From Symsagittifera roscoffensis (lineage: Eukaryota; Xenacoelomorpha; Acoela; Convolutidae), in assembly GCF_963678635.1 (NCBI RefSeq), contig NC_087066.1, positions 57,244,312 through 57,308,311 of the forward strand: DNA of 64,000 nt. Direction: 5' to 3'. Positions 1-11,649 of this stretch are shown here, piece after piece. The position numbers and the translations under genes are program-made. Below the pieces are notes generated by a model. The model worked only from the letters and a program-made list of their open reading frames with translations, was not told the DNA's origin and did not search any database. Position 1 is the first letter of the stretch. Each line of letters starts with the position of its first letter.

Positions 1-1138
1 AAAGACGCACTCAGGCCATATTGGATAGATTAGATGGTCTTCTGAGAACTATGATTGGACCGTCAAATTGAGGAGCATATTAGGTAGAGGCGAGCAGATA
101 GCCGCGAAGGAACTTCAATAAACACTCAAATAGAGGAAAAGAAATGGGTCCAATAGAGGAAGGGGTTATCCATCGAATAACACAGCTGGGAGTCAGAGGC
201 CGAGGAATCCAATGAACGTACACAAAGGAAACTCTGCTGGCAGCAGGCCAGCCTCAAACAATTGACCCAAATGGGACACCCACGCCGGCGAGAAGAGTGA
301 TTCTTGGGGTCGAATCAATCAAACCAGGGAAGAGCTCAACCTAGCGATCATGATGAGCGATCATGGATCATGGCAGTAGGGATGTTCCAGAGCCTCGGAT
401 GACTGATACTGACGATCAGACGTGATATTCCCGGATAAGAAGGCGATAGCGACGCGTTTGAATATGGATACGTTTCCCACAAGATTTCCAGGAAAAGTGA
501 GTGCAGCAGAAATCCAAAAAGTGTGTTCAAGAAACCCAAATGTTACAAGGATGAACCCGACGGTTGTATAGACACCTGGATAGAAATCATGAAGCTGCAT
601 TTTGAGGAAGAAGTTTTAGCTGAAAGACAAGAATGCAATGTGGTCACTGACATTTTGTAAGGGACAGCGTTGAATTGCGTGATGGCAAAAAAGCAAAATC
701 AACGGGCTACTGTTGAGAAATTTTTCGAGATACCACTGGTCCGTTTTGGCTCGGGGCAGCAAAGACATCAATCGATGAGGCAAAGCTATGAGGGCGTAGT
801 CAACCGAACGAGCCACACAGTAGAATGAACTTGGCAGTAGCCTCAAAATTCATTAATGAAGTGAAAAGCGACGATAGCAGGACTTTGCTAGCTTTTCATA
901 ACACCTCTCTCAACCAATGCGCCAACATTCTCTCAACAAAAGTTGGATTGCACCAATTTAAAAGGATAATTTGTTGCAGAATCCTCCATGAATATCAATT
1001 TTTTATGCCAGAACAATTATGCCAATTTTTATAATAAATATGAACCAGGGTAACATCTGATACAAGCCCAGGCTATACATGGACAAGAGTTGCTACTGTG
1101 CAAACTGCAGTTCCGCGGACCATCACGTATCAGCATGT
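1..1138 (+). pseudogene. Ty3/Gypsy gag relic, copy 1
   Basis: This is a decayed Gag of an LTR retrotransposon. It is clearly richer in G+C than the A+T-rich DNA around it. Around 589-800 a frame reads MKLHFEEEVLAERQEC and later a GRFGSGQQ-like stretch, the pattern of Ty3/Gypsy capsid N-terminal regions. Around 1091-1138 lies a CCHC zinc knuckle with the spacing C-x2-C-x4-H-x4-C (Cys codons 1097 and 1106, His 1121, Cys 1136), the nucleic-acid-binding end of Gag. Frameshifts and stops interrupt the frame, for example at about 658. The segment before 589 is probably more of the same gene but cannot be placed with confidence. No protease, RT or integrase of this element follows; the sequence runs straight into repeat X. 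The family call is mine from pattern, not from a search. Confidence 0.6.
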
Positions 1139-1149
1139 CCAACCTAAAA

Positions 1150-3610
1150 ACAAGGTTTTATGAATAAGTTAATTGCAAGTTTTGGCCCCTGGAGTTTTTT
1201 TTTCGCAACCTGGAGGATCACATTAAGCAGCATTTTCCACAATTTTGTTGTTGTATAAAATGGAACTCATCAGGGGATAGGTTGCCCCAAATTTTAAGAT
1301 AGGGAATAAACTTCCGGGAGCGCTGGCTCTTTATTAAGATAGACAATTTTGTTTCCTAAAGTTTTAAGATAGGTTATAGGTTTCCCAATTAAGATACCAA
1401 GTTTGAGATGGTAAGTTTCAGAAAAGTTTTGTCTTCCGATTTTGCCATGTATTGACTTACTGCATGTTTTTTTCTATGTGTTTGCAATAGAAACTCAATT
1501 TATTAAGAAAGGGAAAAAATTGCCCAATGTAAAAAGATAGGATATTAGTTTTAGATTTTAAATGGCAAATTTCAGATGGTAAGTGTAAAAAAAGTTACAT
1601 TTTTCTGATGCCCGATTTTGCGGTGTGCTTAAGAGAGGGTAAAGATTTTCTCATGGATTAGGAATGGCAATAAAACTTCCATGTACAAAGAGCTGGTTAA
1701 GATGCTGTTTCGAAATGCAACATTTTAGAATCATGATAAGAAAATGCTAACAAAAGCTGAGTGTTTGGTGCAGAAATCTCAAATTGTGAAAAAACAAAAT
1801 TCAAAAAAATCAAATTTTTGGCAAAGGTATAAAAAAAACCAATTATAAGTAAATGTTAGCTTTGGAAGACAATTACATAAAATTTTTTATAAAAAAAAGT
1901 GGATTTTCTTTCACTTTCCGTCAAAATTTGAAAACACGATAGAGTAGGCGATGTGATATATAGTGAACTAAAAATCTAAATCAACGCTCATATTAGCTGA
2001 AACTATCGTAAAATCTAAATGGCACGTATCTTAAACCTCTTTTGTTCATAATAATTGCGCAAACAACCCTAAATTTTGAAAATAATTTGGAACACTTTTT
2101 ATATAAAACTTGGCATCTGACAAAAATCGCGAACGTACACCTTTCATATGTATGTTTTTAGGGTTTTATTGTCCTGGTAAAGGTAAAATTAGTTAAGGAA
2201 ATCATTTGTTTTGATTATTAAAAGCAATAATTGTTGAAATTTGTTTGAAACAACTCATAATTGGCATCTTTCTCGGTTTTTTTGTCAGTTATTAATATCA
2301 AAACGAAATATGAAAAGTTCCAATATTCTTGGTAAATTGAAACAAATTTTATCCAGATTTTCAACACTTCATCATTCTGGTATTTGAGAAAGGAAAAATT
2401 GGAGGAGATTTTAGAGACAATTGTCGAAAACTACAACTCTTTTTTGACAAAACTCACTCAATTTTGTTGGAATTACACACTTTTTATCAAAATCTACAGT
2501 TTTCTGCTTATTCATTAGAACTATTACCGAATTGATCTTAGTGAAGGCAAAAACAAGCCTATTACAATGTGGTTTTGTTTCAACTAAAACTTCTTCATAA
2601 CTGTTCATAATCTCAATTCAACAACCTTAATTATCCAGATTTTCCAAAGAAACTTAAAGTTAATTCCTTCTTTCTGTTTTTTACAGTTTCTTGCTATTGA
2701 ACTCATTTTACTTGAAATGTTAGACAGAACCGGGAAATTTAGGGCGCAATAATATCAATTGAACGAACAATTTGCAGGCAGAGGTGTAATAAGTGTTAAA
2801 CATCAAGCGTTTGAATAAAACTTTGTAACTTGTGCATGTTTATATTTAACAGAAAAAACTCACTAATCGAGAAACGTTGTCAGCAAGATACAACTTTTGC
2901 GACCAATAAATATTGATTCTCTTGAAAATCATAACAAAATTCAATTTTTTCTTGATATTTGTCCGAATCACAAAGGTTGGTATTTTGTATCTAAAATGGT
3001 GCAAATTTATGTCAAAACTCTCAAAGAATTATTTTCAACTTTGAACTGTCAAAAACTGCGTTTTAAGTTTATCAGTGACGACATCTCTTTTCATTTCTAT
3101 TCCGTTACGACATCTCAATAATTAAGGAAAAGACTTGACAAGAAATGGGATATTTAGAGAGTAACAAATTTAGTAGGAGACTTACAATAATTTCAAAATA
3201 TTTCCACAAAAAAATAAAAGCAAAAAACAACAGTTATGCAAATGTATTAACCGATTTTTTTAAATTGAAAGAAAGTGAAAATGGTTTTCAACCTATTTGG
3301 TGAGCTGAATTAACACCAACCAACCAGACTGGACATCTTTTTCTCATAGATTTTTCAAAAATTTGGTATCAATCAATCAAAGTTAAGTTTTTCTGGTCTT
3401 GAATCTTTCGAAAACGTCGACATTAACAAATCAGAATCTAGTTTTACTTATTATAAATTTTAACAAAAAATGTTGATATCAACTAATCAGAATCAAATTT
3501 TATTACCGTGGAACTTTCAATCATTCTGATATCAGCCAAAAACGTTTGAACTTCACTTCTCATGGATTTGGCAAAAAATTTTGTATCAACCAAACAGAAA
3601 TAAGCTTTAC
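1150..3610. repeat. Repeat family X, copy 1
   Basis: A+T-rich sequence found again at 6190-6690, 7975-10058, 11650-13780 and, in a diverged form, at 43636-44460, 50300-51110 and 54620-55800. Its first part has several spaced TTAAGATAGG-like motifs. At 1987-1992 it contains CTCATA followed by TTAGCTGAAAC, an unoccupied paralogue of the site into which the Polinton inserted. No convincing coding frame was seen; short open stretches are what A+T-rich DNA gives by chance. Confidence 0.6.
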
Positions 3611-3616
3611 TGATCA

Positions 3617-3730
3617 TGGAATTTTGGGACCAAGCAAATCTCCAAACTCTTGTTTGATTTTTTGAAACTACTATATAATTAAAGTAAGTGTCTTTTCTTG
3701 AGTATTTTTTTCGTTCGGAAAACAGCCTAA
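3617..3730 (-). pseudogene. Gene Z relic, N-terminal piece
   Basis: A minus-strand frame reads PNEKNTQEKTL and then KIKQEFGDLLGPK with a stop between. It matches the corresponding part of the gene Z copies at 51.6 kb and, more distantly, those inside the Polinton at 32.7 and 37.4 kb. The rest of Z is missing: on the left the sequence switches abruptly to repeat X. Function unknown. Confidence 0.4.
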
Positions 3731-3915
3731 TCCGATGAAGAGAAATGAGAGAAATGATTTTTAGATAAAATTAAAAAGGGAGTAAGCAGTATGAGTCATC
3801 ATGATTTCCATATGTGGAAATAGTACCAAATATGGAATGTTTTGAAGACCATTTCCATAAATGGTAATTGTGTTTGCTGTTTTTTGATAAATCCGTTCAA
3901 AAATCAATCTTTCAG

Positions 3916-4385
3916 TTGGCTGCTGCTGTGTATCAAGCTCACCTCAGCTTTTATTCAGATTATAGTGAAAAATCCCGATTTGATTCTGTTTCCAACAAGT
4001 TTTATGATAAATAAATAGTAACCCAAGGTTTTTGATTGACTTATCACACCTGTTTAGGTTCCTTGGAGATTTTTCAATTTCATTTGGTTTCAATAGGAAT
4101 ATCTTCAAGCTAAATTTTTTTATTGAGACAATAAATGTATTTCAATTAATATCAACAAATTGACTGTCTTAACTCTTTGATCAAACACAGATTCTATTCA
4201 AGTATTGCTACATGAAGCGGAGAAGTATTCCACGCAAACTCATTCTTGGTTCAGCGTTTCTGGACAGAGTTCGAAAAATTCAAAACTCAAAAGATGAATC
4301 TGATTTGTTGGAGAATATTGATGTTTTTATTGGTTGTCATGGTTCTGTGCATAGGGATTATGAAAGCTTTGTCAAAAAACAATAA
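3916..4385 (+). pseudogene. Gene W relic, flanking-repeat copy a
   Basis: This is an unrecognised plus-strand gene in two conserved pieces. Piece A (3916-4016) follows a good splice acceptor (tttcag) and reads LAAAVYQAHLSFYSDYSEKS, matching a similar segment at 33006 and 37709 inside the Polinton. Piece B (about 4191-4385) follows acacag and contains FLDRVRKIQNSKDESDLL, matching FLESIRKFQNSKYETDLL at about 33.48 kb. Piece B ends in a clean stop at 4383-4385. The A+T-rich stretch between the pieces looks like an intron. No domain is recognised. The 3' end is overlapped on the other strand by relic V. Confidence 0.45.
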
Positions 4386-4747
4386 ACTGTCATTAAATGA
4401 TTTCTTAGTTGCACTGATATAGTGTCGAAAATTACGCTTTGCTTCAGCAGCATCTATTTTATCCAATTTACAAACAAATACGAAATTTTAATGAATGAGC
4501 AAAAAGACAAAAAAATGTAATTGAAACAAAGATTGAGTTATTTTCCGAGTTCGTGGTCACTTCTTCTTCATGTACCATATCATGCTTTTTTGTCAACGGA
4601 GACAATTTGTCCTCTTGAATCAATTTCTTTTTTTTTCCTGTACCATCTATCGCGAACTGTTTCAATTTTTTGGCAGTCATGCAGGGATATTCTCAAGGGT
4701 TTGTAACACTTCTTCGGATTTCTGTAGAAGTTGTCAAACTCAATCAT
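4287..4747 (-). pseudogene. Gene V relic, copy a
   Basis: This is an unrecognised small minus-strand gene. A first piece starts with MIEF at 4745-4747 and contains CYKPLRISLHD and KIETVRDRWY, followed by a Lys-rich stretch. An A+T-rich gap ends in TAG at about 4468 (acceptor-like). A second piece then reads AAEAKRNFRHYISATKKSFND and continues to a stop at 4287-4289. The first piece carries one frameshift. Copies at 17.8-18.2 kb and 57.1-57.6 kb conserve both pieces. It runs antisense to the last 100 or so bases of W. Charged, no signal peptide or membrane segment; function unknown. Confidence 0.35.
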
Positions 4748-4749
4748 TT

Positions 4750-5090
4750 CTTCATAACAGTCATTTGTAGTAAACGTTCATTTGTGGGCGAATGCAAATT
4801 ATTTAGATATCACAGACATTCAATTTCATCAGAAATTTTTTCCCTTGAATAATGTGAAAACCTGTTTATTTTTTGCAAAGGTGACTTAAAAAGAGCTACT
4901 AAGATATCTCCTTTACGTTATCAATACCATCTACTCACTAGTTCTCTAAATTTTGAAAGATCTTTTGCTCGCTAGACTGTCGATTTTGATATTTTGCTCG
5001 CTAGACTGAGAGATTTTTTTTAAATTTGAGATTTTTTATAGATTTGTTACCAATTTCAAACTGCTTCAAAATTTTCTAGTGAATTGCTTT
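4750..5090. repeat. Spacer repeat S, copy 1 (short)
   Basis: Non-coding segment that follows V in each unit. It shares GGTGACTTA, then CTACTAAGATATC and TTGCTCGCTAGACTG-like strings with copies at 6700-7180, 10390-10855, 14290-14820, 18194-18730, 44880-45390 and 57640-58170. Longer copies contain ATGATTGGCT, an inverted CCAAT-box-like string, so a promoter is conceivable but unproven. Confidence 0.5.
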
Positions 5091-6175
5091 GCCTGACAAC
5101 GGCCAACTCTGACACACAGGCAGAGGCGACTAAGATCGCCAGGCCAGGGTATACACCGAGAGAATTGTAGGCGGATTATGAGAGACCTTTAGGACAGAGA
5201 GAGGAGGCGCCATTTTCAACTAGCACCAATCTACCTGTCACAAGTAAGGTGTCGCATTAGTTGTGACCCCCTTGGTCGATGACGAGGTGTCAATGGAAGA
5301 AGCAAAGACTAGGATCATGGATAGGATCGGTGAGCAACAGGAACAGATTGCCAACAGAATGAGTGAACTAGAAAGAGAGATATTCGCATTGAGAGAGAGA
5401 GAGCGCTTGCGAATGGAGATAAATCTCAAGAAACAGGATGTCAGTTAAAACTTTAAGTACCTGAAACAGAAAACGGATGAACGCTTAGCCAGAAACTTTT
5501 GACGAATGACGACGACCAATGGAAGGCCGAGCAAAGGGAGCAACGGTTGAGAGATTCAACAAGAGGGGACTCTAGAGACTCTCGATACAACGAAAGATGC
5601 AATGATGGAAAGACGCACTCAGGCCGTAATGGATAGTTTAGATGGTCACATGAGAATTAAGATGGTTTAGAAGAAATTTTTCGAGATACCACTGGGCCGT
5701 TTTGGCTCGGGGCAGCAAGATCATCAATCGATGAGGCAAAGCTATGAAGGCGTAGTCTACCGAACGAGCCACACAGTAGAATGAACTTAGCAGTAGCCTC
5801 AAAACTCATTAATGAAGTGAAGAGCGAGGAACGCAGGACTTTGCTAGCTTTTCATAACACACCTCTCTCAACCAATGTACCAACATTTTTCTCAACAAAA
5901 GTACGAATGCACCAAATTAAAAGGATAACTTGTTGCAGAATCCTTCAATGATATCAAGTTTTTACAAGAACAATTATGCCAAATTTTATGGTAAATCTGA
6001 ACCATGGTAGCATCTGATACAAGCCCAGGCTAGACATGGACACGAGTTGCTACTCTGCAAACTGCATATCGCGGACCATCAAGTAGCAGCATATCCAACC
6101 TATAAAGAAGGCACGAAGGCAATCGGTCTTAGCCTTGAAGATGAAGATGTGACGGTCATCGGACAAGAAGGTTTG
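5091..6175 (+). pseudogene. Ty3/Gypsy gag relic, copy 2
   Basis: Second copy of the gag relic. It includes an upstream part missing from copies 3 and 4: an open stretch at 5263-5448 with a strongly charged, coiled-coil-like segment (EEAKTRIMDRIGEQQ, then MSELEREIFALRERER), as in the N-terminal region of Gag proteins. About 5655-5990 matches copy 1. The zinc knuckle region at about 6050 is destroyed: the first Cys is Ser and the frame is lost. A short GAGAGAGA run at 5391-5404 lies in the coiled-coil codons. Confidence 0.55.
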
Positions 6176-6189
6176 AAGAGATAAAAAGT

Positions 6190-6690
6190 TTGCAAGTTTT
6201 GTCCCCTGGAGTTTTTTTCTCTCAATTTTTTTGTTGTTAAAGTTGGAACTCAACATGGGATGGGGTGCCCCAAGTTTTAAAATCGGGGAAAAACTGTCGG
6301 GCAAGCTGGCTATTTATTAAGTTAGAGAATACGTTTCCTAAGGTTTTAAGATAGGTTATGGGTTTCCCCATAAAGATACCAAGTTTGAGATGGTAAGTTT
6401 CACAAAAAATTTGATTTCCGATTTTGCCATGTATTAAGTTACTGTATGATTTTTTCTACGTGTTTGTAAAAGAAAATCAATTTATTAAGAAAGAGAAAAG
6501 ATTGCAATGTAAAAAGATAGGTTATAGGTTTTAGATGTTAAATAGCAAGTTTCAGATGGTAAGTGTCAAAAAAATTACAATTTTCTGATGCCCGATTTTG
6601 CCGTGTGCTTGAGATAGGGTAAAGATTTCCTCATGGATTAAAATGGGCAATAAAACTTCCATATACAAAGAGCTGGTATAGATGTGGTTC
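6190..6690. repeat. Repeat family X, partial copy 2
   Basis: Matches the first 500 bases of X copy 1 (TTAAGATAGG-type motifs, gtttccccataaagatacc). It then jumps at about 6690 into spacer repeat S, so the rest of X has been deleted here. No gene seen. Confidence 0.55.
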
Positions 6691-6699
6691 AACAATTTT

Positions 6700-7185
6700 T
6701 TTCAAGAGCTTGCTCATCAAAATTTTTTTCACTTGAATTATATGAAAATCTTTAATTTTTTCGCAAAGGTGACTTAGACATAGCTACTAAGACATCTTCC
6801 TTAAGTTTTCAATATCTTCTACTCTTTAGTTCATTCGATTTTGAACGATCTATGATGTTTTGCTCCCTCGACTGAGAGATTTTTTTCTAAAATTTGAGAT
6901 TCTTTATAGATTTGTTACCAATTTCAAACTGGTTGCATTATTCGCCCGTTCTATTATGATTGGCTTCAATTTTTGGTATTCATTTCCGCTTCTTCTACAA
7001 ATTTTATTCTTGTTGGTGGTTGAATTGGAATGAAAAGAACAGCAGCAGATTTTCAAATAAACTAAGATGTAATTTTTTCAGCTTTTTCTTATTACCAGCT
7101 AAAACTAGGTTTTAGTTGCATTCTGTAAAACGCGCAAAATAATTGATCTGCTTCAAAATTCTCTAGTGAATTGCTTTGCAACCTT
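6700..7185. repeat. Spacer repeat S, copy 2
   Basis: Non-coding; same family as 14290-14820. Contains ATTATGATTGGCT (inverted CCAAT-like) near 6952 and ends where the gag relic begins. No gene seen. Confidence 0.5.
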
Positions 7186-7189
7186 CCAG

Positions 7190-7975
7190 TGAATTACTGT
7201 GAACAGCCATTTCTAACACACAAGCAGAAGCGACTAAGATCGATAGGCCAGGGTCTAGATTGAGAGAATTGTAGGCGGGGTATGAGAGGCCTTTAAGACA
7301 GAGAGAGGAGGCGCCAGTTTCTACTAGCACCAATCTACACCTGGATAGAAGTCATGAAGCTGCATTTTGAGGAAGAAGTTTTAGCTGAAAGACAAGAATG
7401 CAGTGCGCTCACTGACAACCTAAAAGGAACAGCCCTGAATTGCGTGATGGTAAAAAAGCAATATCAACGGGCTACTGTTGAGAAGTTTTTTGAGATACCA
7501 CTGGGCCGTTTTGGCTCGGGGCAGCAAGGACATCAAGCGATGAAGGCAAAGCTATGAAGGCGTAGTCAACCGAACGAGCCACACACTAGAATGAACTTGG
7601 CAGTAGCCTCAAAATTCAATAATGGTGTGAAGAGCAAACGCAGGATTTTGCTAGCTATTCATAACACACCCCTCTCAACCAATGCACCAACATCTATCTC
7701 AACAAAAAATAAGAATGCACCAAATTAAAAAATTGCGGAATCCTCCAATGATATCAAATTTTTTACAAGAACAATTATGGTAGTTTTAATGATAAATTTG
7801 AGCCTGGTAACATCTCATACAAGCCCAGGCTAGACTTGGACAAGAGTTGCTACTGTGCAAACTGCAGTTCCGCGGACCATCAAGTATCAGCATGTCCAAC
7901 CTATAAACAAGGCATGTAGGCAATCGGTCTTCGTCTTGAAGATGAAGATGCGTCGGTCATCGGTCAAGAAGGTTT
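7190..7975 (+). pseudogene. Ty3/Gypsy gag relic, copy 3
   Basis: Internally shortened gag relic. The longest frame (7354-7557, 67 codons) begins MKLHFEEEVLAERQEC and ends in a stop after a GRFGSGQQGHQAM stretch; its protein is identical to that of copy 4 at 11024-11227. Downstream, in another frame, the CCHC zinc knuckle is intact (Cys 7854 and 7863, His 7878, Cys 7893), followed by an acidic stretch. The N-terminal coiled-coil region of copy 2 is deleted. The identity to copy 4 is explained by tandem duplication rather than selection. Confidence 0.6.
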
Positions 7976-10058
7976 TATGAGAAAATTAATTGCAAGTTTT
8001 GGCCCCTAGTAATTTTGTTTTTTTTCGCAAGCTGGAGGATCATTTTAAACAGCATTTTTCACAATTTTTTTGTTGTTTAAGTTGGAACTCATCAGTAGAT
8101 GGGGTGCCCCAGCTTTAAGATAGGGATAGAACTTCCGGGAGCGCTGGCTATATATTAAGGTAGAGAATTTTGTTTCCTAAGCTTTTAAGATAGGTTATAG
8201 GTTTCCCCATTAAGATACCAAGTTTGAGATGATAAGTTTCAGAAAAGTTTTGTCTTCCAGTTCAGCCATGTTTTAAGTTACTGTTTAATTTTTTCTGTGT
8301 GCATGAAATAGCAAATCAATTTATTAAGAAACAGAAAAGATTGCCCAATGTAAAAAACAAGTTTCAGATGGTAAGTGTCAAAAAAATTACTTTTTTTCTG
8401 ATGCCCGATTTTGCCGTGTGCTTAAGATAGAGTAAAGATTTTCTCATGGATTAAGATTGGCAATAAAACTTCCATGTACAAAGAGCTGGTTAAGATGATG
8501 TTTCAAAATGCAATTTTTTAGGATCATGATAAGAAAATGGTACCAAAAACTGAGTGTTTGGTGCAATAATCTCAAATTTTGAAAAAACTAAATTCTTTGA
8601 AAAAATATCAAATTTTTGGCAAAAAGTTTTGATTGCTTCTCTCAATAATTATACTTAAGAAATATCAATGAATTTTATATTTAGAGTATAAAAGAAACCA
8701 ATTAGAAGTAAATGGTAGCTTTGGAAGACACAATAAGATTTAGCCTAATTTGAGCTGAAGGATGTGAAATATAGTGAACTAAAAATCTGAATCAAAGCTC
8801 ATATTAGCTGAAACCATCCAAAAATCTAAATGGAACGTATCTTAAACTTCATTTTGTTTAAAAAAAATTGCGGAAACAACCCTAATTTTGAAAAAAAAAT
8901 GAGACACTAGTTATTTAAAACTTGGCAACTGTACAAAAATCTCAATCTTACAACTTTCATATGTGTAAGTGGTTTTTCAGGGTTTTTTTTTGTCCGGGTG
9001 AAGGCAAAATTACTTAATGAAATCATTTGTTTTGATTAGTAATAGCAATAATTATTAAAATTGGCTTTAAAAAAATCAAATTTGCATCTTTCTCGGTTTT
9101 TTGTCAATTATTAAAATCAAAACGAATTCTGAAAAAATTCAATATTCTTGGTTGATTGAAACAAACTCCTATTTTATCCAAATTTTAAATACATTTATCA
9201 TTCTGGTATTCGAGAAAAGACAAATTGGAGGAAATATCAGAGACATTTGTCGAAAACAATGAGTGTTTTTTGACAAAACTCCTTCAATTTTGTTGGAAGT
9301 ACACACTCTTTCTCAAAATCAACAGTTTTCCTGCTTATTCATTAGAATTAGTACCGAATTGATCTTAGTAAAAGCCAAAAACAAGCCTAATGGAATGTGG
9401 TTAAGTTTCAACTTAAACTTCTTCGTAACTGTTCATAATCTATCTTTTGCTTCAATAGCCTTAATTATCCAGATTTTCCAAGGATGTTTAAAGTTAATTC
9501 CTACTTTCTGTTTTTTAATATTTTCTTGCTATTGAATTCAATTTGCTTAAAATTTTAGGCAGAACCCGGGAATTTAGGGCGGAATAGTATCAGTTAAACG
9601 AACAATTTGCAGGCAGAGGTATAATTAGTGTTAAACCTCAAGCGTTTGTAATAACTTTGTATCTTGTAACTTTGTAACTTTAAACCTCAGGCGTTTTAAA
9701 CCCCAAAAACTTTGTAACTTGTGCAATTTTATATTTATTAGAGAAAATTCTCTAATCGAGAATTTTTGCCACCAATAAGTTTTTATTCTCTTGAAAATTA
9801 TTCCTAAATTCAATTTTTTTCCTGATGTTTGTCCGTATCAGAAATGCTGGTATTTTATAATCTAAATTGGTGCAAAATGATCTCAAAACTCTCAAAGAAT
9901 TATTTTCAACTTTGAATTGTCAAAAACTTCATTTTATTTTTTTTCAGTGATGACATCTCTGTTCATTTTTATTCAGTGACGACATCTCAAAAATCAAGGA
10001 AAAGACTTGACAACCAATGGAAGATTTAGAAAGTAACAAAAATTTTAAATGGAGAAAA
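7976..10058. repeat. Repeat family X, copy 3
   Basis: Near-full X copy. CTCATATTAGC at 8798-8808 is another unoccupied paralogue of the Polinton insertion site. A plus-strand open stretch at 9263-9535 (90 codons) is Leu/Ile/Phe-rich, is not preserved in the tandem copy, and is judged to be chance. Confidence 0.6.
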
Positions 10059-10389
10059 TGGTAAGTTTCACAAAAGTTTTGTCTTACGATTTTGCCATGT
10101 ATTCAGTTACTGTATGATTTTTTCTGCGTGTTTGTAATAGAAAATCAATTTATTAAGAAAGAGAAAAGATTGCAATGTAAAAAGATTGGTTATAGGTTTT
10201 AGATGTTAAATAGCAAGTTTCAGATGGTAAGTGTAAAAAAAAATTACAATTTTCTGATGCCTGATTTTGCCGTGTGCTTGAGATAGGGTAACGATTTCCT
10301 CATGGATTAGGATGACCTATAAAACTTCCATGTACAAAGAGCTGGTATAGATGTGGTTCAACTATTTTTTTTCAAGAGCTTGCTCATCA

Positions 10390-10855
10390 AATTTTTTTTC
10401 ACTTGAACTATATGAAAACCTTTAATTTTTTCGCAAAGCTGACTTAGACATAGCTAATAAGACATCTTCCCTAAGTTTTCAATATCTTCTACTCTTAAGT
10501 TCTCTCGATTTTGAAAGATATATGATATTTTGCTCGCTCGACCGAGAGATTTGTTTCTAAAATTTGAGATTTTTTATAGATTTGTTACCAATTTCAAACT
10601 GGTTGCATTCATCGCCCGTTCTATTATGATTGGCTTCATTTTTTGGGATTCAATTCCGCTTCTTCTACTAAATTTGTTCTTGTTGGTGGTTGAATTGGAA
10701 TGAAATGAACAGCAGCAGATTTTCATATAAACAAAGATGTTATTTTTTCAGCTTTTTCTTATTACCAGCTAAAACTAGGTTTTAGTTGCATTCTGTAAAA
10801 CGCAAAAAATAATTGATCTGCTTCAAAATTCTCTAGTGAATTGCTTTGCAACCTT
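10390..10855. repeat. Spacer repeat S, copy 3
   Basis: Tandem partner of S copy 2; non-coding, with ATTATGATTGGCT near 10622. Confidence 0.5.
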
Positions 10856-10859
10856 CCAG

Positions 10860-11645
10860 TGAATTACTGTGAACAGCCATTTCTAACACACAAGCAGAAG
10901 CGACTAAGATCGATAGGCCAGGGTCTAGATTGAGAGAATTGTAGGCGGGGTATGAGAGGCCTTTAAGACAGAGAGAGGAGGCGCCAGTTTCTACTAGCAC
11001 CAATCTACACCTGGATAGAAGTCATGAAGCTGCATTTTGAGGAAGAAGTTTTAGCTGAAAGACAAGAATGCAGTGCGCTCACTGACAACCTAAAAGGAAC
11101 AGCCCTGAATTGCGTGATGGTAAAAAAGCAATATCAACGGGCTACTGTTGAGAAGTTTTTTGAGATACCACTGGGCCGTTTTGGCTCGGGGCAGCAAGGA
11201 CATCAAGCGATGAAGGCAAAGCTATGAAGGCGTAGTCAACCGAACGAGCCACACACTAGAATGAACTTGGCAGTAGCCTCAAAATTCAATAATGGTGTGA
11301 AGAGCAAACGCAGGATTTTGCTAGCTATTCATAACACACCCCTCTCACCCAATGCACCAACATCTATCTCAACAAAAAATAAGAATGCACCAAATTAAAA
11401 AATTGCGGAATCCTGCAATGATATCAAATTTTTTACAAGAACAATTATGGTAGTTTTAATGATAAATTTGAGCCTGGTAACATCTCATACAAGCCCAGGC
11501 TAGACATGGACAAGAGTTGCTACTGTGCAAGCTTCAGTTCCGCGGACCATCAAGTATCAGCATGTCCAATAGATAAACAAGGCATGTAGGAAATCGGTCT
11601 TCGTCTTGAAGATGAAGATGCGTTGGTCATCGGTCATGAAGGTTT
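10860..11645 (+). pseudogene. Ty3/Gypsy gag relic, copy 4
   Basis: Tandem partner of copy 3, with the same 67-codon frame (11024-11227). The zinc knuckle has lost its second Cys (TGC to TTC at about 11533), so the knuckle decayed after the duplication. Confidence 0.58.
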
Positions 11646-11649
11646 TATG

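Larger units (their letters stand above)
6391..10058. repeat. Tandem duplication A, unit 1
   Basis: About 3.66 kb directly repeated head to tail with 10059-13665. The offset is 3670 bases at the gag reading frame (7354 against 11024) and 3654 near the end (9631 against 13285). The unit contains the end of X copy 2, S, gag copy 3 and a near-full X. The join at about 10058 changes from ...aaatggagaaaa to tggtaagtttcac, the sequence found at 6391. Confidence 0.75.

Noticed and set aside
616-846. Minus-strand open frame of 76 codons
   Set aside because: Shadow of the gag relic on the plus strand; the plus frame carries the recognisable Gag blocks.
5391-5404. GA microsatellite
   Set aside because: Only seven dinucleotides and part of the gag coiled-coil codons; not a notable satellite.
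9263-9535. Plus-strand open frame of 90 codons in repeat X
   Set aside because: Not preserved in the tandem copy at about 12920-13190, and its composition is that of A+T-rich chance frames.
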